64,000 bases of DNA from positions 72,022,910 to 72,086,909 of the forward strand of contig NC_092052.1 of NCBI RefSeq assembly GCF_003086295.3. Reading direction: 5' to 3'. Of the stretch, positions 23,725 to 34,966 are shown piece by piece. Position numbers and translations under genes: made by a program. The stretch is from Arachis hypogaea (lineage: Eukaryota; Streptophyta; Magnoliopsida; Fabales; Fabaceae). How positions within the stretch are numbered: the stretch's first letter is position 1; each line of letters begins with the position of its first letter. The notes beneath the pieces are model-generated. The model was not told the DNA's origin. It was given only the letters and a program-made list of their open reading frames with translations, and did no database searches.

Positions 23725-25089
23725 TTAATCCTCAGGCTCAGGGAGAGGTACACCGGTCAGCGCTGGCTCTGGCTGGGGCTGTGGCTGAGGCTGAGGTGTC
23801 TTCTGGGTAGCCTGGGTATGTGGTGGTGGTGGTGCCACATGAACCGACTCCTCCTCATGTGTCTCTGCATCGTGTAAACCCTCATGCTCCTTCTCATGGG
23901 TCTCCTCATCTGAACCAGAGGACTCTGGAAGAGGGGGCAGCTCAAAACCCTGGGCCACAAACATCTGGTCAATCCAGTCCAGGCGACGTATGAGCTGGCG
24001 CTTACTGCGCTCCATGAATAAAAAAAGACGCTGAACCAATAAGTAGGTTGGCTGGGGCGCTGGTGGTGGTGGTAAAGGAATAGCTGCTGCTGCTGTAGAA
24101 GCTCCTGCTGGGGCTAATGACGAAGAGGGTACAACTCCCTCTTCTGCTGCTCTAGCTTGAGATCGGCGCTAGGAAGGAGGCTTTTCGTTCACCCAGGACC
24201 CCATGGAATGGTCACCAGCTCCTTCTTAGGGAGCGGTAGGGGTGGTGACACGTCCTCTGGTAGCCACGGGACACCGGCTCGCTGAGCCATCTGTGTGACA
24301 AGGATGGGAAATAGAAAGGATCCTCTGATGTGGGCCCGCCACATAAACCGCCTGATCAGCCGGCGGAAATAGACCTCCTTCCCCTCTAGCACACAGCTGA
24401 TCAGGATCAACATAGCAACGGAGATCTCCGAGAAGTGGGTAGTCGGCATGAGGTAGTGAGCGAAAATCTGCTGCCATGTCTTGGCTTCTTTGCTCAGATA
24501 GGTGAAGCGCATCTCCTTGGGTGCCTTGTTCTCCGAATCCATAACCCAGGGAGCCTCCGGGGTAGCTACCACTGCCCTCAAAGCATCAAAGTCAAAGGTC
24601 ATGCAATGGAGCTCCACCTCGGCCTTCTCAAAGGCATCAGTATCACCTGCCTTGGGCCTACAAGTAAAGGCGTCCTCAATGGCCTGCTCCGTGATGGGCA
24701 CCTGAATACCCCTAACAAGTACCGAGTCAAGGGTGTGGCGGAAGAAGTTGCAGTAGAATTTCTGCACCCAAGACCGGTTCACCCGGCTAAGTTCCCGATC
24801 CACAAAGTCTAAACCCATTCTCTCAATGCGGTTATGAATCGTTTGCCTCAAATCGGATGGGATGACCAAGTTCTTTTCAATGTTCAAGTTCTTTTTGTTG
24901 TAGCTTGGGAACCAAAGTTCACAGTAGAGATTAGGGAACTTGACTGGATCCTGGGCAGGTAGTGATTAATTTGTCCTCTTCTCATCATTAATAGGATTTT
25001 TTGAATAATCCATAAAAGGAGAGAAAGTAGAATCTGGGGCCCTTTTCCTCTTTTTTGGAGGCGGCCTTGCCTTTTCTCTTATCCGACAT
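23725..25089 (-). pseudogene. Env-like third ORF of element B, degenerate
   Basis: Minus strand, ATG at 25089 (MSDKRKGKA), end at 23725. The readable core (24189-24887) contains VNRSWVQKFYCNFF, VRGIQVPITEQAI and TWQQIFAHYLMPTTH. This pattern fits the 'putative plant transposon protein' domain found in the ORF downstream of pol in Athila-like elements. The C-terminal part is rich in Pro, Gln and Glu with a PPPPHTQ and PQPQPQPQ run. Breaks: a frameshift in an A-run near 25050, an in-frame TAA at 24966-24968 where Gln is plausible, a frameshift near 24190, and a further stop. The ATG is directly preceded by a pyrimidine tract and CCAG|G, as in element E. Its role in the life cycle is unknown; 'env-like' refers only to position. 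Confidence 0.7.
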
Positions 25090-25094
25090 CCTGG

Positions 25095-27330
25095 AAGCAG
25101 AAAAGAGTAGAATATAAGCAACTAGACACGTAGCAGGAAGCAAGAAAGAACATGTTCAGGGTGTAAGATGAATTACAAGTAATCATGATGTGAACTAAAA
25201 TTGAAAGCTTAGAATGCAAGTAAGCTTAGAAAACATCCATAAACCAAGAATCAAACATTTCAAATAATGTAACACAATGCTCATGTATTAGGCACATTAA
25301 TCATCATAACTCAAAAGAATGGTTAAAGATATGAGTAAAATGAGAAATGAAGTTAGTAGGTTAGACAAGTTAGTGATTTAAAAAGTGAGATTGATAGTTA
25401 GTGGTATGATGGAGAATGGCCTAATTAAAAGAGAATCACAAAATGTGCACGACAATCATGTTCACACTCATGAAGATGTATAAATGCCAAAAGCATATGA
25501 TGACGGATTCGCAATAATTGGTGTTATAAGCAATAGAGTGCATTGGTGTAACTATGAAAAGGTGAAAACCAAATAGAGTGAATAAAGAGAGTTACACCAT
25601 GGAGGTACACCAATTATTGTGAAAGAATGAACATTGGGTAAGGAAATTACTAATTGTGGTGCATTAAAATGTCTAGGCAATTCCTTCAGTTCATTTAGTC
25701 ACTGCTAATCACGAGGAACAGAATAAGAACGGGGGAAAGCTGGCCCAAATATTCCAGGAATTGAACTTGGTGTAAGTTGAGCAAATGTTGGTTTGAAAAT
25801 GCCAAATTCAATCCTAGGCATGATTTGAGGATTAAAATGGTTTTGGGAAAAATTGGGCAGTATCCTGGCTGTAATTTGAACGTTCCCGGATAGGCAAAAA
25901 TAGCAGGATAGGCATATGAATCCAAAAACAAGAAGCATAGCCAATCAGTAGTAAAAAGCAAATATCATACTGATTAGCAGAATGCACATAACTATGCGGC
26001 ACCAACATAATCAGAGAGTGAGAAATACAGCAGGCAGCAGAGTATGAAGAATGTATCATGGAAAAAATGAGCAACACCACTCAGCAAGCAATCAGCATGT
26101 GCTCAATTAGGTAAACAAATACGGCGCAATTATCAGGCCTAGAATCCTCTATCCAGAACCTAACTACCTAACAGTAGATATCTCTATCTATCCTATCATG
26201 CAAAAATCAAATTCTAACTAACAAAAACTAACAGTAAACTAATGAAAAAAAAGAAAAAGAAAATAAAATGAAAGAAGCAGAAACAGAGGAGTAACCTGGA
26301 AGCAGACTAGGAATGGAATGGTGGTAAACCCACGGCGGCGCAGCTGGTTGCCGCGCGGATGAGGTTGGTGGTTGGTTGCCGTTGAGAGAAGACAGAGAGG
26401 GTGAGGAAGTGAGAGAAGAGGGATGAGTGAGAAAGAGAGCGGGAGAATGGGGGTGAGGGGGAGAGCGGCAACGGCGGCGGGGCGGCCGGCACGGTGGTCG
26501 GAGAACTGGCTAGAGGAAGAAGAGAGGAGGTAGGGGGTACGTTGGAAGAGAAAGAGGGGGTTGGGTGCGTCTGCACGAGTGTTCATCGCGCCCTAGGGTT
26601 ATCCAATTTTTGGAGTTGACGCGGGCGTGCACAGCGCGCGTCCGCGTGTATTGATGAATTTATGGATGGACGCGGGAGCGTCCAGTGCGCTCACGCGTGA
26701 CTGGGAAAACTAGTGAGGGCGCGTACTGTACTCGTCCGCGTGCTACGAGTTGGGCTGAACAGCGCTGGCCCAACGCCAGCATAACTCTCTAGAAACATGT
26801 ATGGGCTGGTGCCAGCAGCTGAGGGACGCGCACGCGAAATGTGCGCATCCGCGTGCATTGCCATTTAGTCTAGTGGCGCGCAAGCGTGATGTGCACGCTC
26901 GCATGCCTTCCCTTAAAGGTGCATGGACGCGCACGCATACCGTGCGCATCCGCGTGGGACGAGTTGGGCCAAAGGCTTAACGTTCGCACAAGAGAGGCCC
27001 AACTCTCTGGAAGATATATGGGGCTGCATCCGCTCATGGACGCGTGCACGCGCGTCCCCCCCCCCTTTTTTGATATACTAAAACAACCTAAAATCTCCCT
27101 AACACTACCTACAACTCCAAAATCAATTACAAATGCAAAATTATAAAATTCTATTTGGTTGTTGAAGAGTTTTTTTTCAAAAATAAACAAGGAAACTTGC
27201 ATCACAAGCAACTAACAACCAATTTATTGGAACAAGTGTACTGAAAGAAAACTACCTACAATGGTAACTCAAATCACCTATTAATCAAGTCTACAAGAGA
27301 GTGGAAGGAGTTTACCATAGTGGGGTGTCT
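25095..27330 (-). other. Spacer of element B with pyrimidine-rich and CGCG-rich tracts
   Basis: Between the env-like ORF and the end of the main ORF. On + the segment 26379-26550 is purine-rich (pyrimidine-rich in the sense strand), and 26620-27060 carries many CGCG and GCGC motifs with the pattern ACGCGNNNGCGT. The ORFs at 26239-26586 and 26870-27211 follow these biased tracts and are not genes. Confidence 0.5.
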
Positions 27331-27368
27331 CCCACCTAGCACTTTTAGTTTAAGTCCTTAAGTTGGAC
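27313..27368 (-). other. Post-pol boundary segment in element B
   Basis: Sense strand GTCCAACTTAAGGAC, then AGTGCTAGGTGGGAGACA. Nearly the same segment lies at 32139-32193 in E, right after its integrase, and at 57575-57630 in C. Confidence 0.7.
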
Positions 27369-27385
27369 ATTTTGGGAAGCTCTTG

Positions 27386-27570
27386 TCATGGTGGCTTATG
27401 CTTGTACTCATCCTTGAATCTTCAAGGATCCTTGCTTCTCAAATGGTTGACAGAAGTTCCAACCATCTTCACCAAGTTCGGGCAAAGTTCTACCCAAGAT
27501 ATTGGTTGGTCTACATGCTTCGATCCGGGATCCCATATCTTGTTCTCACACCCATCTTCTAGTTGGTTGT
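27386..27570 (-). pseudogene. Element B main ORF, C-terminal piece
   Basis: Contains QLEDGC, NKIWDPG and KHKPP, matching the last 60 or so residues of the intact ORF of C. An in-frame stop precedes KDEYKHKPP. It is separated from the rest of the ORF by insertion of element E at 27571; GTTGT is duplicated at the junction. Confidence 0.75.
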
Positions 27571-27898
27571 TGATAAACCATTATTTTATGATTTATATTG
27601 TGTTTAATTGAATGGTTTTATCAAGTCTTTACCTACTTATTCATATATATTGCATGAATTTTATAATTCCTTCCTAGTATTGTTTATGATTGAAAACTTG
27701 CTTCCTAGAAACCTTTAATTAGTACATTTTAACTCTCCTTTATACCACTCGATGCCGTGATCAGTGTGTTAAGTGTTTATGACTTCATAGGGCAGGAATG
27801 GCTTGGAAAATAGAGAGGAAGCTTGCAAAAATAGAAGGAACACAAGAAACTAAGGAGATGACCAGCGAACACTGACGCGATCGCATGGCTCACGCGAG
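27571..27898 (+). repeat. 5' LTR of element E, first 328 bp only
   Basis: Matches 36382-36710 almost base for base, then breaks off in CACGCGAG where fragment F begins. Confidence 0.85.
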
Positions 27899-29197
27899 TG
27901 ATGAGCGGATAATTTATACGCTTTTTGGCATTATTTTTAGTATGTTTTTAGTATATTTTAGTTAGTTTTTATTATGTTTTTATTAGTTTTTAAATAAAAA
28001 TCACATTTCTGGACTTTACTATGAGTTTGTGTATTTTTCTGTGATTTCAGGTATTTTCTGGCTGAAATTGAGGGACCTGAGCAAAAATCTGATCCAGAGG
28101 CTGAAAAAGGACTGCAGATGCTGTTGGATTCTGACCTTCCTGCACTCAAAGTGGATTTTCTAGAGCTACAAAAGCCTAATTGGAGCTCTCTTAATTGCGT
28201 TGGAAAGTAGACATCCTGAGCTTTCCAGCAATATATAATAGTCCATACTTTGTCTGAGATTTGATGGCCCAAATCGGCATTCCAAGTCAGCATAGAAATT
28301 TTGGCATCAAAACGCCAGAACTGGCATGAAAGCTGGAGTTAAACGCCCAAACTGGAATAAAAGCTGGCGTTTAACTCCAAGAAAGGTCTCTACACATGAA
28401 AGCTTCAATGCTCAGTCCAAGCACACACCAAGTGGGCCCCGGAAGTGGATTTCTACACTAACTATTCTAGCTTACTCATTTTCTGTAACCCTAGGTCACT
28501 AGTTTACTATAAAAACTACTTTTAGTGATTCATCTTGTACCTCATGACACTCTACACGTTTCATATTGTATCTTCTACGGCATGAGTCTCTGAACCCCAT
28601 TGTTGGGGGTGAGGAGCTCTGCTGTTCTTCATGAATTAATGCAATTACTACTGTTTTCCATTCTATCACGCTTGCTTCTCTTCTAAGATATTCATTCGCA
28701 CTTCAACCTGATGAATGTGATGATTCGTGACAATCATCATCATTCTCACCTATGAACGCGTGCCTGACAATCACCTCCGTTCTACATGCAATCAAGCTTG
28801 AATGTGTATCTCTTGGGTTTCTAATCTAAGATTGGAACCTTCGTGGTATAGGCTAGAATTATTGGCGGCCATTCTTGAGATCCGGAAAGTCTAAACCTTG
28901 TCTGTGGTATTCCGAGTAGGATCTGGGAAGGGATGACTGTGACGAGCTTCAAACTCACGAGTGCTGGGCGTAGTGACAGACGCAAAAGGATCAATGGATC
29001 CTATTCCAGCATGAGTGAGAACCAACAGATGATTAGCCGTGCGGTGACAGCGCATTTGGACTATTTTCACTGAGAGGACGGATGGTAGCCATTGACAACG
29101 GTGATCCACCAACATATAGCTTGCCATGGAAGGAGCCCTGCGTGTGTGAAGAAGAAGATAGTAGGAAAGCAGAGATTCTGAAGACAGAGCATCTCCA
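27899..29197 (+). mobile_element. Fragment F: D-type LTR, plus orientation, 3'-truncated
   Basis: Starts TGATGAGCGGATAATTTATACG, the 5' end of the D-type LTR, here in + orientation, opposite to D. It follows the LTR order through a TATA box (TACTATAAAAAC at 28505-28516), the TGGCGTTTAACTCC repeats (28310-28385) and the Ser-rich reverse-read region, then stops near 29197. About 350 bp short of a full LTR; the sequence passes straight into integrase code. No second copy of its flank is found, consistent with a deletion that removed the rest of F together with the 5' half of E. Confidence 0.7.
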
Positions 29198-29200
29198 AAT

Positions 29201-32127
29201 TTTACTAAGCATCAAAGAGACAAGCTGAAAAGTAAGTCTAAATATTATATATGGGATGATCCATATTTATGGAGGTGTGGTGCTGACCAGGTAATTAGAC
29301 GGTGTATGCCTCAATCAGCATTCCATTCTATTTTAGAGGCCTGCCACTCATCTGAGAGTGGAGGACATTTTGGCCCTCAAAGAATAGCTAGAAAAATTTT
29401 AGACTGTGGATTCTGGTGGTCTACTCTTTTTAAAGACGCTGCTAAATTTTGTAAATCCTGTTCCCCATGCCAAAGGTTTGGTAATATATCCAAGAGGTAT
29501 GAGATGCCTCAACAGATTATGCTTTTCTATGAAATTTTTGATGTTTGGGGCATTGACTTCATGGGTCCATTTCCAAATTCTAATGGTTACTTTTATATAC
29601 TGTTAGCTGTAGATTATGTTTCTAAATGGGTGGAAGCAATTTCTACCCGTATTGATGATGCTAACACGGTTGTTTCCTTTGTTAGAAACCATATTATCTG
29701 TCGCTTTGGATCACCACGAGCAATCATGAGCGATCAAGGCACTCACTTTTGTAACAGGAGACTAACAGGATTACTGAAAAGGCATGGGATAGTTCATAAA
29801 GTGTCAACAGCTTACCATCCCCAGACCAATGGGCAAGCAGAAGTCTCTAACAGAGAAATAAAGCGTATTCTGGAAAAGGTAGTAAAACCTCATAGGAAGG
29901 ACTAGAGTGCCAGACTACAAGATTCACTCTGGGCATACAGAACAGCGTACAAGACACCCATGGGGATGAGTCTCTTCCTCTTGGTATACGGAAAGGCTTG
30001 CCACCTCCCAGTAGAGGTGGAACACAAGGCTTTCTGGGCTGTGAGGGAGTGCAACATGAACTATGAAGAAGCTGGTGCTGAAAGGAAGCTGCAACTAGCA
30101 GAACTGGAGAGCCTTTGCCTAGACGCATATGACAACTCCAGGAGATACAAAGAAAAGATGAAGGCTGTCCATGACAAGCACATAAAAAGGAGAGAATTCA
30201 GACCAGGGGAGTTAGTTCTTCTTTATAACTCCAGACTGAGGCTTATGCCAGGTAAACTAAGATCAAGATGGGAAGGTCCATACAGAGTAGAAAAGGCAGA
30301 GCCATTAGGAGTTTTCCACCTGCGTCATTGGTGCACGAAATTGTGATCTCAACGGCGCCAAAAACCTGGTACGCACGATTGTAATCTCAACTCCTTTTCA
30401 CAACACCACACAACTAACCAGCAAGTGCACTGGGTCGTCCAAGTAATAAACCTTACGTGAGTAAGGGTCGATCCCACGGAGATTGTCGGCTTGAAGCAAG
30501 CTATGGTCATCTTGTAACTCTCAGTCAGACAGATTTCAAATGGCTATGAGGTTTTGATAATTAAAATATAAATAAAATATAAAATAAGATAGAAATACTT
30601 ATGTAATTCATTGGTGGGATTTTGGATAAGCATATGGATATGCTTGTTGCTTCTGAATCTCTGCTTTCCTACTGTCTTTATTCAACCATTCATACTCCTT
30701 TCCATGGCAAGCTGTATGTTGGGGATCACCGTTGTCAATGGCTACCGTCCGTCCTCTCAGTGAAAATGGTCCAAATGCGTTGTCATCGCACGGTTAATCA
30801 TCTATCGGTTCTCATTCATGTTGGAATAGGATCCATTGATCCTTTTGCGTCTGTTACTACGCCCAATACTCGCGAGTTTGAAGCTCGTTACAGTCATCCC
30901 ATCCCAGATCCTACTCGGAATACCACAGATAAGGTTTAGACTTTCCGAATCTTAAAAATGCTGCCAATTGATTCTAGCTTATACCATGAAGACTCTGATC
31001 TTTCAAAATGGAGGCTAAGAGATACACACTCAAGCTATTGCAGATAGAACAGAAGTGGTTGTCAAGCACACGTTCATAGGTGAGAATGGTGATGAGAGTC
31101 ACATAATCATCACATTCATCATGTTCTTGGGTGCGAATGAATATCTTAGAATAAGAATAAGCTTGAATTGAATAGAAAAATAATAATACTTTGCATTAAT
31201 TCATGAAGAACAGCAGAGCTCCACACCTTAATCTGTGAGGTGTAGAAACTCTACCGTAGAAAATACATAAGTGAAAGATTTAGGCATGGCCGTGAGGCCA
31301 GCCTCCAAAACATAAACAATGATAAAATTCTAAGGACTAAACATCCAAATATGTAAAATAAATCACTAAAAGTAGTTTTTATACTAAACGAGTAGCTAGG
31401 GTTACAGAAAATAAGTAACTAGTTATAGATAGTGCAGAAATCCACTTCCGGGGCCCACTTGGTGTGTGCTTGGGCTGAGCATTGAAGTTTTCACGTGTAA
31501 AGACTCTTCTTGGAGTTGAATGCCAGCTTTGGTGCCACTTTGGGCGTTTAACTCCAGCTTTTATGCCAATTCTGGCATTTAACGCTAGAAGAGGGTAGAA
31601 AGTGGCCGTTCAAACGCCAGTTTGCGTTATCAAAACTCGAGAAAAATTATGAACTATTATATATTGCTAGAAAGCCCAGGATGTCTACTTTCCAACGCAA
31701 TTGAGAGCGCACCAATTTGGTTTCTGTAGCTCTAGAAAATCCATTTCGAGTGTAGGGAGGTCAGAATCCAACAGCATCTGTAGTCCTTTTTCAGCCTCTG
31801 AATCAGATTTTTGCTCAGGTCCCTCAATTTCAGCCAGAAAATACCTGAAATCACAGAAAAATACAAAAAATCATAGTAAAGTCCATAAATGTAAATTTTG
31901 TATAAAAACTAATAAAAATATACTAAAAACTAACTAAAACATACTAAAAATTATGTAAAAACAGTGCCAAAAAGTGTATAAATTATCCACTCATCAGTTA
32001 TCCTTCTAGCTCCAAATTTCTAAAGGTAAATGGACATCGCCTAAAGCTTTATCATGGTGAGAAGACGAAGGATCAAAAGGAACTAGAGGTCTTCCTCTTG
32101 GAAGACCCACCAACAGAAGCAGAATGA
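29201..32127 (+). pseudogene. Integrase (C-terminal pol) of element E, interrupted
   Basis: Segments 29201-30328 and 31997-32127, split by a solo LTR. The reading frame shows a zinc-binding module (GGHFG ... CKSCSPCQ), the catalytic core with Asp in WGIDFMGPFP, Asp in MSDQGTHF and Glu in TNGQAE (D,D,E triad), then the Athila-type C-terminal part ([26 protein letters not shown]) and, after the LTR, the tail ending in EDPPTEAE. One in-frame TAG at 29903-29905 stands where Trp is expected. Integrase would insert the cDNA into the host genome; this copy is dead. The upstream pol domains are absent. Confidence 0.85.
30329..31996 (-). mobile_element. Solo LTR of the D family
   Basis: 1668 bp, + strand TGGTGCACGAAATTGTGATC to CCACTCATCA, the same family and orientation as the LTRs of D but clearly diverged. 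Flanks GTCAT (30324-30328) and GTTAT (31997-32001) are the target duplication with one C-to-T change. No internal region, so it arose by recombination between two LTRs. TATA-like TATAAAAAC on the minus strand at about 31374-31387. Confidence 0.85.
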
Positions 32128-32138
32128 GCCTGAAGAGC

Positions 32139-32193
32139 GTCCAACTTAAGGACGTAAAAGCAAAGTGCTAGGTGGGAGACAACCCACCATGGT
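32139..32193 (+). other. Post-pol boundary segment in element E
   Basis: GTCCAACTTAAGGACGTAAA, then GTGCTAGGTGGGAGACAA and CCCACCATGGTA, 12 nt after the integrase stop. The same segment follows the unrelated main ORF in elements B and C. Confidence 0.75.
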
Positions 32194-32319
32194 ATGATCG
32201 TTTAGTTTCAGTCTTAGTTTTATTTTACTTTATTCTATTTTTATTTTTGTTAATGACTCTTCTCATAATCTCTGCATATAGCTGCATATAGCCTGCATTT
32301 GCATTAGCATTCTGCATTT

Positions 32320-33660
32320 CAAAAAAAAAAAAAGCACGCGACGTGTAGGCGTCGCTGACGCGACCGCGTCATAGTTGCGTTGGGAAGAAAGTAAAAGTGA
32401 ACAGAAAGTCATGCGAAAGCGTGGCTGGAGGCGTGCCTTAGGCACAAACATGCCCACGCGGCCGCGTCATTTTGGAAAAATAGCCTACCACACGTCCGCG
32501 TCAACCACCCGACCGCGTGCCCCTAAAAATTGACGTAAAAGAGGTGCATGGAGGCAAGTTGCGATGGAGCTGGATTGGAATGATGCTGGAAGCACCAGCC
32601 CCACCACGCAACCGCGTCCCCCACGCGGCCGCGTCGTCCTCAAAACCTGGCCATTCATGCGATCGCATCGACCACGCGATCGCGTCACCCTTAAATTTGG
32701 CAAAATGGGTTTTAAACAGAGAGTCGCGCGAACGCATGGCTGCTCTCGCGCCAATCACACAAATCAAGTCACGCGACCACGTGAGCCACGCGTCCGCGTC
32801 ACTTGACAAAAATTAGACACCGCGCGACCACGTCACTCACGTGTCCGCGTCATATGCGGCGCACAGAATTTCCACATCAGCCAAAATATCTTATCTTTTC
32901 TTCCCCAATCCTAATTTTTCTTTTCCCCTTCCTACTTCCTTCTTCTTTCTTCTTCCTTCTCTATTCTTTCTCACTCTTTACTTTCTCCTTTTTCTTTTTC
33001 ACATCCATTATCAAGGTTTTTTTCGTCTCCCTTCTTTACTTTTCATTATTATTCTTTTTTTTATTTATTCATGTTTTCTTATTTATTTTTCTCTTTACTT
33101 TCATTCTCTATATTTTCTTTTGCCTTCTTTTTATTCCTTTAATTGGTGTTAGAAAATTACTTTGGGTCATTATTTCTTTCTATATTTTACTTGTGGATCA
33201 CTATGAAATTGTTTGACAATTAATATTACCTTTTTAAGGGTTGCTTGCATGTTCTACCTTATATTTTCAATAACATATTTACCATGCATGCTAAGTGTTT
33301 GTGAAAAAGCCCGTATGGCATCTTGCACTACCTTTATGTTATCCTACCACTTTAATGCCTGTTTTTCACAAAATCCCTTTTATATTTTATTAATTTAATT
33401 TAATTGTCAACACAAACAGATTATTAGTTTGGAAGGCTTGGTAATCTAACTTGGACATTGAATGCTTGATCTATGCTACTCATGCCTTTGCTGGCATGCC
33501 AATAAACATCTTGCATTTAATTGCCATCACATGCACTTACTATATTACCTTTGATGAACGTTTCATATGTAGTCTAGACCATGTGTTAACAACATCCTTC
33601 TTTACCGTGCATTGATTATCACCATTAATAGTCGCTCCCTTGCTCGAACCCTTAGCTTTA
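32320..33660 (+). other. Spacer of element E: CGCG-rich patch then pyrimidine-rich tract
   Basis: 32320-32850 is packed with ACGCG/CGCGT motifs; 32890-33140 is mostly T and C, followed by AT-rich DNA. The ORFs here (for example 32803-33216) are Phe/Leu/Ser low-complexity products of the tract. Layout matches the spacer of B. Confidence 0.55.
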
Positions 33661-33688
33661 TATATTACTTTCTTTTTCCTTTTTCAGG
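33661..33688 (+). promoter_or_regulatory. Putative 3' splice site before the env-like ORF of E
   Basis: TTACTTTCTTTTTCCTTTTT then CAG|G, with the ATG at 33689 following immediately. It is an excellent match to a plant acceptor. Element B has the same arrangement (CCAG|GATG at 25094-25087, minus strand). Confidence 0.5.
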
Positions 33689-34954
33689 ATGGCCACCAAG
33701 AAAGGTAAAGATAAAGCTACTCCCAAACCACCTGCAAGGAGAGGAACAAAAAGATCATTAGTGGAAGAACCATCTTCAACAGCGGTGAAATCCTCAACAA
33801 AACGAATCAAGAGGATCATCAAGGTCGATGAAAAAGAGAAAGCCTTCCCAGCAAAGGACACTGCGCGGTTCACTAACCACTACTGTGAGCAGATGTTCCC
33901 CATCCTGGCAGCAAGGAGCTATAACAACGAGCACCTTCTCATCCTTCCAACCATCATTGCCGAAATTCTTGAGCCCCGCATTGAGCGTAGACAATGGGGA
34001 TTCCTACGGAGATAACCACGGCAGGTTAATCTATCATGGGTAGTTGAATTCTACTCCAATTTTTACATGCCAACCATGCAGTCTGTCTATGTCCGTCAGA
34101 AGCAAGTCCCTATAACAGAAGAAGCCATTCAATAAGCTTTAGATCTTACCCCTGCTCCAGAAGGATTGGACGCATTTCAAGAAGCCTCATTCAAGCGCCA
34201 GACATACCAATTTGACTGGGACGCGGTTCTCAGAGTTATCGCACAACCTGGCAGCAGATGGATCTACGGATACCATCGTTCCCGACCTAAGGGCATATTG
34301 GCTTCCGTACTCACCTTAGAGGCTCGAGTATGGGCACAGATCATATCCTATTACATCTTTCTGAGCACTCATGAGTCCTCCTTCACTGCATACATGGTTG
34401 TTTTACTCTGGTGTATCCTTACAGACCAGCACCTCAATTTACCAAGACACATTCGGCATGCTATAGGACACGTATAAATTACGGAAAACTTACCTTTCCC
34501 TGCCTTGGTTTCAGATCTAGTCTTAGCAGCCGGAGTCTCCTACAGAGCTGGGGACACCAAGGCCATGATTCCACGAGATGATCAATACGTCCCTAACGGG
34601 AAGTATGTCAGATCTCTAGCAGTAACTATCAACCGGAGCACGGAACCAGCAGAAGATATTCCTTCTTCATCCACACCACAAGCACCTTCTACAAACCAAC
34701 TGCTCAATCAGATACTTGAGAGGCTAGAACGGATTGAACAGAAAGGAAAGCAAAGAGAGCGCCGTAACAAGCGCAGATTTATATACCTCAAGGAGCTACT
34801 TGTTGGTAACCACCCACCTAGAGAAGACCCAGACACCCCGGACTCTACCTCATTTACCAGCACAGGGAGCCATGACGGTCCCGATGATGGAGATGCTGCT
34901 ACCAGCCCCCCTTTGTTCCTAACAGATGGCACCGAGGACAGTGCAAAGCTTTAA
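33689..34954 (+). pseudogene. Env-like third ORF of element E, three nonsense codons
   Basis: One uninterrupted frame of 422 codons from ATG 33689 to TAA 34954, except for TAA at 34013, 34133 and 34475, with no frameshift. The core contains VNLSWVVEFYSNFY, VRQKQVPITEEAI and RVWAQIISYYIFLSTHESSF, matching the same domain as in B (SWVQKFYCNFF). The N-terminus is basic (MATKKGKDKATPKPPARRG), with KRIKRIIK near residue 40. The C-terminus has a probable coiled coil (LLNQILERLERIEQ) and an acidic, Pro/Ser-rich tail. All three stops fit CAA-to-TAA changes. Function unknown; it is the hallmark third ORF of Athila-like elements. Confidence 0.75.
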
Positions 34955-34966
34955 GTGTGGGGAGGT

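Noticed and set aside
26239..26586. Pro/Ser/Leu-rich minus ORFs in the B spacer
   Set aside because: They lie on a purine-rich tract bordering the CGCG patch; C and E have tracts here without a matching protein.
30622..30939. 105-codon ORF and its mirror forms in the LTRs (28891-29127, 38700-38927, 47411-47638)
   Set aside because: They fall entirely within D-type LTRs and are not conserved in length or frame among copies.
33689..34954. In-frame TAA codons as recoded glutamine
   Set aside because: All three stops could stand for Gln, but the host is a plant with the standard code and the MFS gene uses stops normally. C-to-T decay is enough to explain them.
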